A DNA stretch of 64,000 nucleotides from Styela clava (lineage: Eukaryota; Chordata; Ascidiacea; Stolidobranchia; Styelidae), in contig NC_135251.1 in assembly GCF_964204865.1 (NCBI RefSeq), positions 12,028,001 through 12,092,000 of the forward strand, given 5' to 3'. How positions within the stretch are numbered: the first letter of the stretch is position 1; each line of letters begins with the position of its first letter. Below the pieces are notes generated by a model. The model saw only the letters and a program-made list of their open reading frames with translations. It was not told where the DNA came from and searched no databases. Positions 61,099 to 64,000 of this stretch are shown piece after piece. The position numbers and the translations under genes were made by a program.

Positions 61099-64000
61099 GT
61101 GTGTATACCATGGTCATCGCCTCGGGTAGGATTCCTGAATTCTCAGGACTTGGATGCAGCTTTAGCAGATGCCCTAACCGCCGCTCTCCAACTACATGAC
61201 AGGACAGCCCACAGCCCACCGACGGCAGCAACACCTACTCCGAAGCTCAAGTTGGATCCCCCCATTATATCTACGCGGTGCGACCCAGAACAGTGGTCTG
61301 CTTTCAAAAGACAATGGGATATGTACAAGATTGGGATGAGATAATATGATCCCTACAACATTATTTCATTGCTGCGACCAGGAACTGAGGTCAGACATCA
61401 TGAGAGACATACAAGAGAATGTGGCACACATGTAGGAAGCCAATCTGCTATCTGCCATTAAGCGCCTTGCTGTGAAGGACGAAAGCACACTTGTCCACAG
61501 GATAAAATTGAGCAAGATGACGCAATCACCTGGAACTAGCGTTCGCATCTTTCTGGCCAATCTTCGAGGACAAGCTTCATTATGTATTCATATAGCAAAA
61601 TGTAAACAAGCTGGTTGTGACCACACATTTGACTATAGCAACGATATTATCAAGGACAACTTGGTGACAGGAATTGGTGACCATGAGATCTTAGCAGACT
61701 TACTTGAGACACTGTGTACTAGGCCTACATTAGGCCAGTCGAAAACTTGGCACAAAACAATGTCTTGACCACCATGTTTTTCAAGGTTCTTGGATCCCTT
61801 GCCCATCGAAGCCACATCCTATAATCCAGGCAACATTAACGCCACTGCCTTCTGAACATGCTAAATTTGGGCATGATATCAAGTGCACCAAAAATTTGAA
61901 AGCCACAATGATGCCTAAGGTAGCAGACACGGGATGCCAGAGCACGATCATATCATCAGCCTTAGCATTCGCCATGGGATTCAGTCGTTTGGTGTTATCG
62001 GGGCAGTCATCGAGGGCGTGTCAATTAAGGACAACATAGGACAAACCCGATCAACAAAGATTTTTTGCTATGTATCTGATATAATGCAAAAAGCATTCCT
62101 TTGCAGGGAGGCATTGGTAGACATAGGTGCAATCCCATGTGACTTCCCATCAGTACCTACTGCTGATTACATAACGAATATGAATACAGCCACAGAACAT
62201 GAAGATACATACGAACTTCCCATCAGTACCTGCTGCTGATCACAGTATGGATGTTAATACAGCCACAGAACATAAAGATACATACGAACAGGTTGATGTA
62301 GCCACATGCTCTTGCCCAAAATGAACCAGCAAACCGCCACCTATACCGTAGAATCTACCACAAGGCCTCTCAGCCACAAGGGAGGATGTTGATGTCCTGA
62401 AGGAATGGCTAATCAATCACTACGGTTATACTACTTTTAATGTATGTGAACATCAACCCCTTCAATTAATGAATTGTGAGCCATTACACTTACACGTAGA
62501 CTCGAGTGCAAAACCAGTCGCAGTCCATAAACCTGCCTTGTTCAAACCTGTTCATTGGCAAGAAAAGGTCAAGTCAGATCTGGAGAGAGATGTGCGTATT
62601 GGTGTTTTGAAACGGGTTAGCACAAACACCCCTACCACATGGTGCTTGCACATGATGGTGACTGGTAGGGCAGACGGATCCCCGCGACGTACAGTTGACC
62701 TCCAACCACAAAATCGAGCCTCCGTTCGGCAGACTCATCATTTTCCGACACCCTTCCACTTAGTGGACCGTGTACCTAAAGGAACTATCAAAACGGTCAC
62801 CGACGCATGGAACGGTTACCACTCTGTGTCAATCCAAGAAGAGGATCGTCATATCATTACATTCATAACGCCAGGAGACCGTTGATTTCGCTGAACTAAT
62901 AATTACTTCGACGAATATTCGTCCTGATGCGAAATTTTTGGATGCAATTAGGAACTTCCCAACTCCCAAGGATATCACTGGGCTCGATTGGTAAATCAAG
63001 AAGCTTACGCGTTTGCAATGGCCAGACAAATAAAACCATTTAGAAACTTACTTAAGCCCTCAGTGAAATTCACGTGGACCGAGGAACTAGAAAACCCCTT
63101 CCGTCAGTCAAAAGATATTATCATCAGAGGAATGATTGATGGAGTTAGACTGTTTGATCCTGGCAGGCCAACATACCTGGCTACAGATTGGTCAATTGAT
63201 GGAATTGGGTTTTTCATGATGCAGAAGTATTGCTATTGAAAAGCACGAACACCTGCATGTTGCCCTGGCGGCTGGAAATTGTGCTTGGTGGGGAGCCGGT
63301 TCACACATCCAGCTGAGAGCAGGTACGCTCCGATTGAAGCGGAGGCATATGCACTACATCAGACACGTTACTACATTTTGGGGTGCGAAGATCTAATAGT
63401 TGCGACTGACCACAAACCGTTGGTCCAGGTTCTCAACGATCGATCCCTGACTGATATTAGTAACAAAAGACTATTGAACTTGAAAGAGATAATGTTGCCA
63501 TTCAAATTCACCACTGTGCATGTAGCCGGCGAAAAGAATTTGGGACCTGATGCTGCCTCACGACACCCTGTTGACAAAGGTGACCTGATGACATTGCCAA
63601 GTGAACCGGAAGAACTCAAAGAATTCTACATTTGTAGTGAGCTCCGTCGCACAACCCTATTAAGCCTAAGTCAACACACAGCCGATACCGACATGGCCGA
63701 TGATATATCTCTCTGTTCTGCTGCTGCCGCAACCATCAATTCAGTGTCGCCAGTTATCACATGGGACATGGTGCAAGAAGTGACTGCCTCCGATAGAGTC
63801 TCCAGAATGCTGATTGAGCATATACAAGATGGATTCCCAGAGGATCGCAGAAGCGTACCAGCAGAGGTCCGCCCATTCCATAAATTTGCAGACAGTTTGA
63901 GCGTAGTTAATGGTGTTATACTGATGGGACATAAAATGATCATTTCCGTAACACTGCGTGAACAAATTCTGGAAGCCCTCCACGCCGCTCACCAAGGAGT
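61099..64000 (+). pseudogene. Ty3/gypsy-type retrotransposon, decayed and internally deleted
   Basis: Gag-like start at about 61,140-61,350 (PIISTRCDPEQWSAFKRQWD), then a frameshifted Gag tail (61,472-61,768). A protease-like DTGCQS motif lies near 61,927-61,945. The reverse-transcriptase N-terminal part (62,469-62,885) shows PVHWQEKVKSDLERDVRIGV, NTPTTWC and FITPG, then stops. The palm region with the catalytic YxDD box is missing. The thread resumes at about 62,890 with the connection region (KFLDAIRNFPTPKDITG), then RNase H-type motifs (LATDWS; APIEAEAYAL; ATDHKPLV; DAASRHP). The start of an integrase domain (LREQILEALHAAHQG) is reached when the window ends. Several stops and frameshifts separate these pieces, so it is not functional. 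Family assignment rests on the order of domains and motifs. Confidence 0.85.

Overview
This is AT-rich, intron-containing animal nuclear DNA, very dense in DNA transposons. Three host genes can be modelled with consistent splice sites: a DAZ/BOULE-like RNA-binding protein (24.1-26.8 kb, +), a phospholipase D3/D4-type protein with eight exons (38.5-44.4 kb, -) and the complex I 24-kDa subunit NDUFV2 (55.4-56.1 kb, +, intronless). Part of a C-type lectin-domain gene lies at 29.1-32.8 kb (-). Gene content, short introns, a splice acceptor just upstream of the NDUFV2 start codon, and a small secreted precursor with an AKSLE-type pro-region make me favour a tunicate (ascidian). That is inference, not proof.

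Region 1 (1-24 kb) is a nest of direct and inverted segmental duplications around an unrecognised gene family that I reconstruct from splice sites. Its best copy (B, 7.14-11.11 kb, minus strand) has a signal-peptide exon, a 20-nt micro-exon, and then a run of small acidic exons that all start and end in the same phase. Four of these 90-nt exons sit in a near-perfect array with a 447-bp period. Copy A (1.6-4.3 kb, -) keeps the signal exon but lost the micro-exon. Copy C (18.3-22.0 kb, +) keeps the micro-exon but lost the signal exon. Copy A and copy C lie in mirror-image arms. This family is the best candidate here for an undescribed system.

Region 2 (24-33 kb) holds the BOULE-like gene and the C-type lectin exons. 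Region 3 (33-38.5 kb) has no recognised gene, one hAT MITE and a roughly 700-bp duplicated repeat. Region 4 (38.5-44.4 kb) is the PLD3/4-like gene. Region 5 (44.4-55.3 kb) is repeats, including a 1.3-kb hAT-like element, two inverted minisatellite arrays flanking a 2.5-kb segment with small unknown ORFs, and a hAT MITE with a perfect 8-bp target duplication. Region 6 is NDUFV2 and a belt of MITEs (57-60.4 kb). Region 7 (61.1 kb to the end) is a decayed Ty3/gypsy-type retrotransposon truncated by the window edge.

At least nine hAT-like insertions can be delimited by terminal inverted repeats plus exact or near-exact 8-bp target duplications. One (2,565-3,694) carries a small signal-peptide, six-cysteine ORF; another (18,602-20,582) holds a nested second hAT and a broken transposase start. 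No tRNA, rRNA or CRISPR was seen. All identifications are by eye, without database searches.
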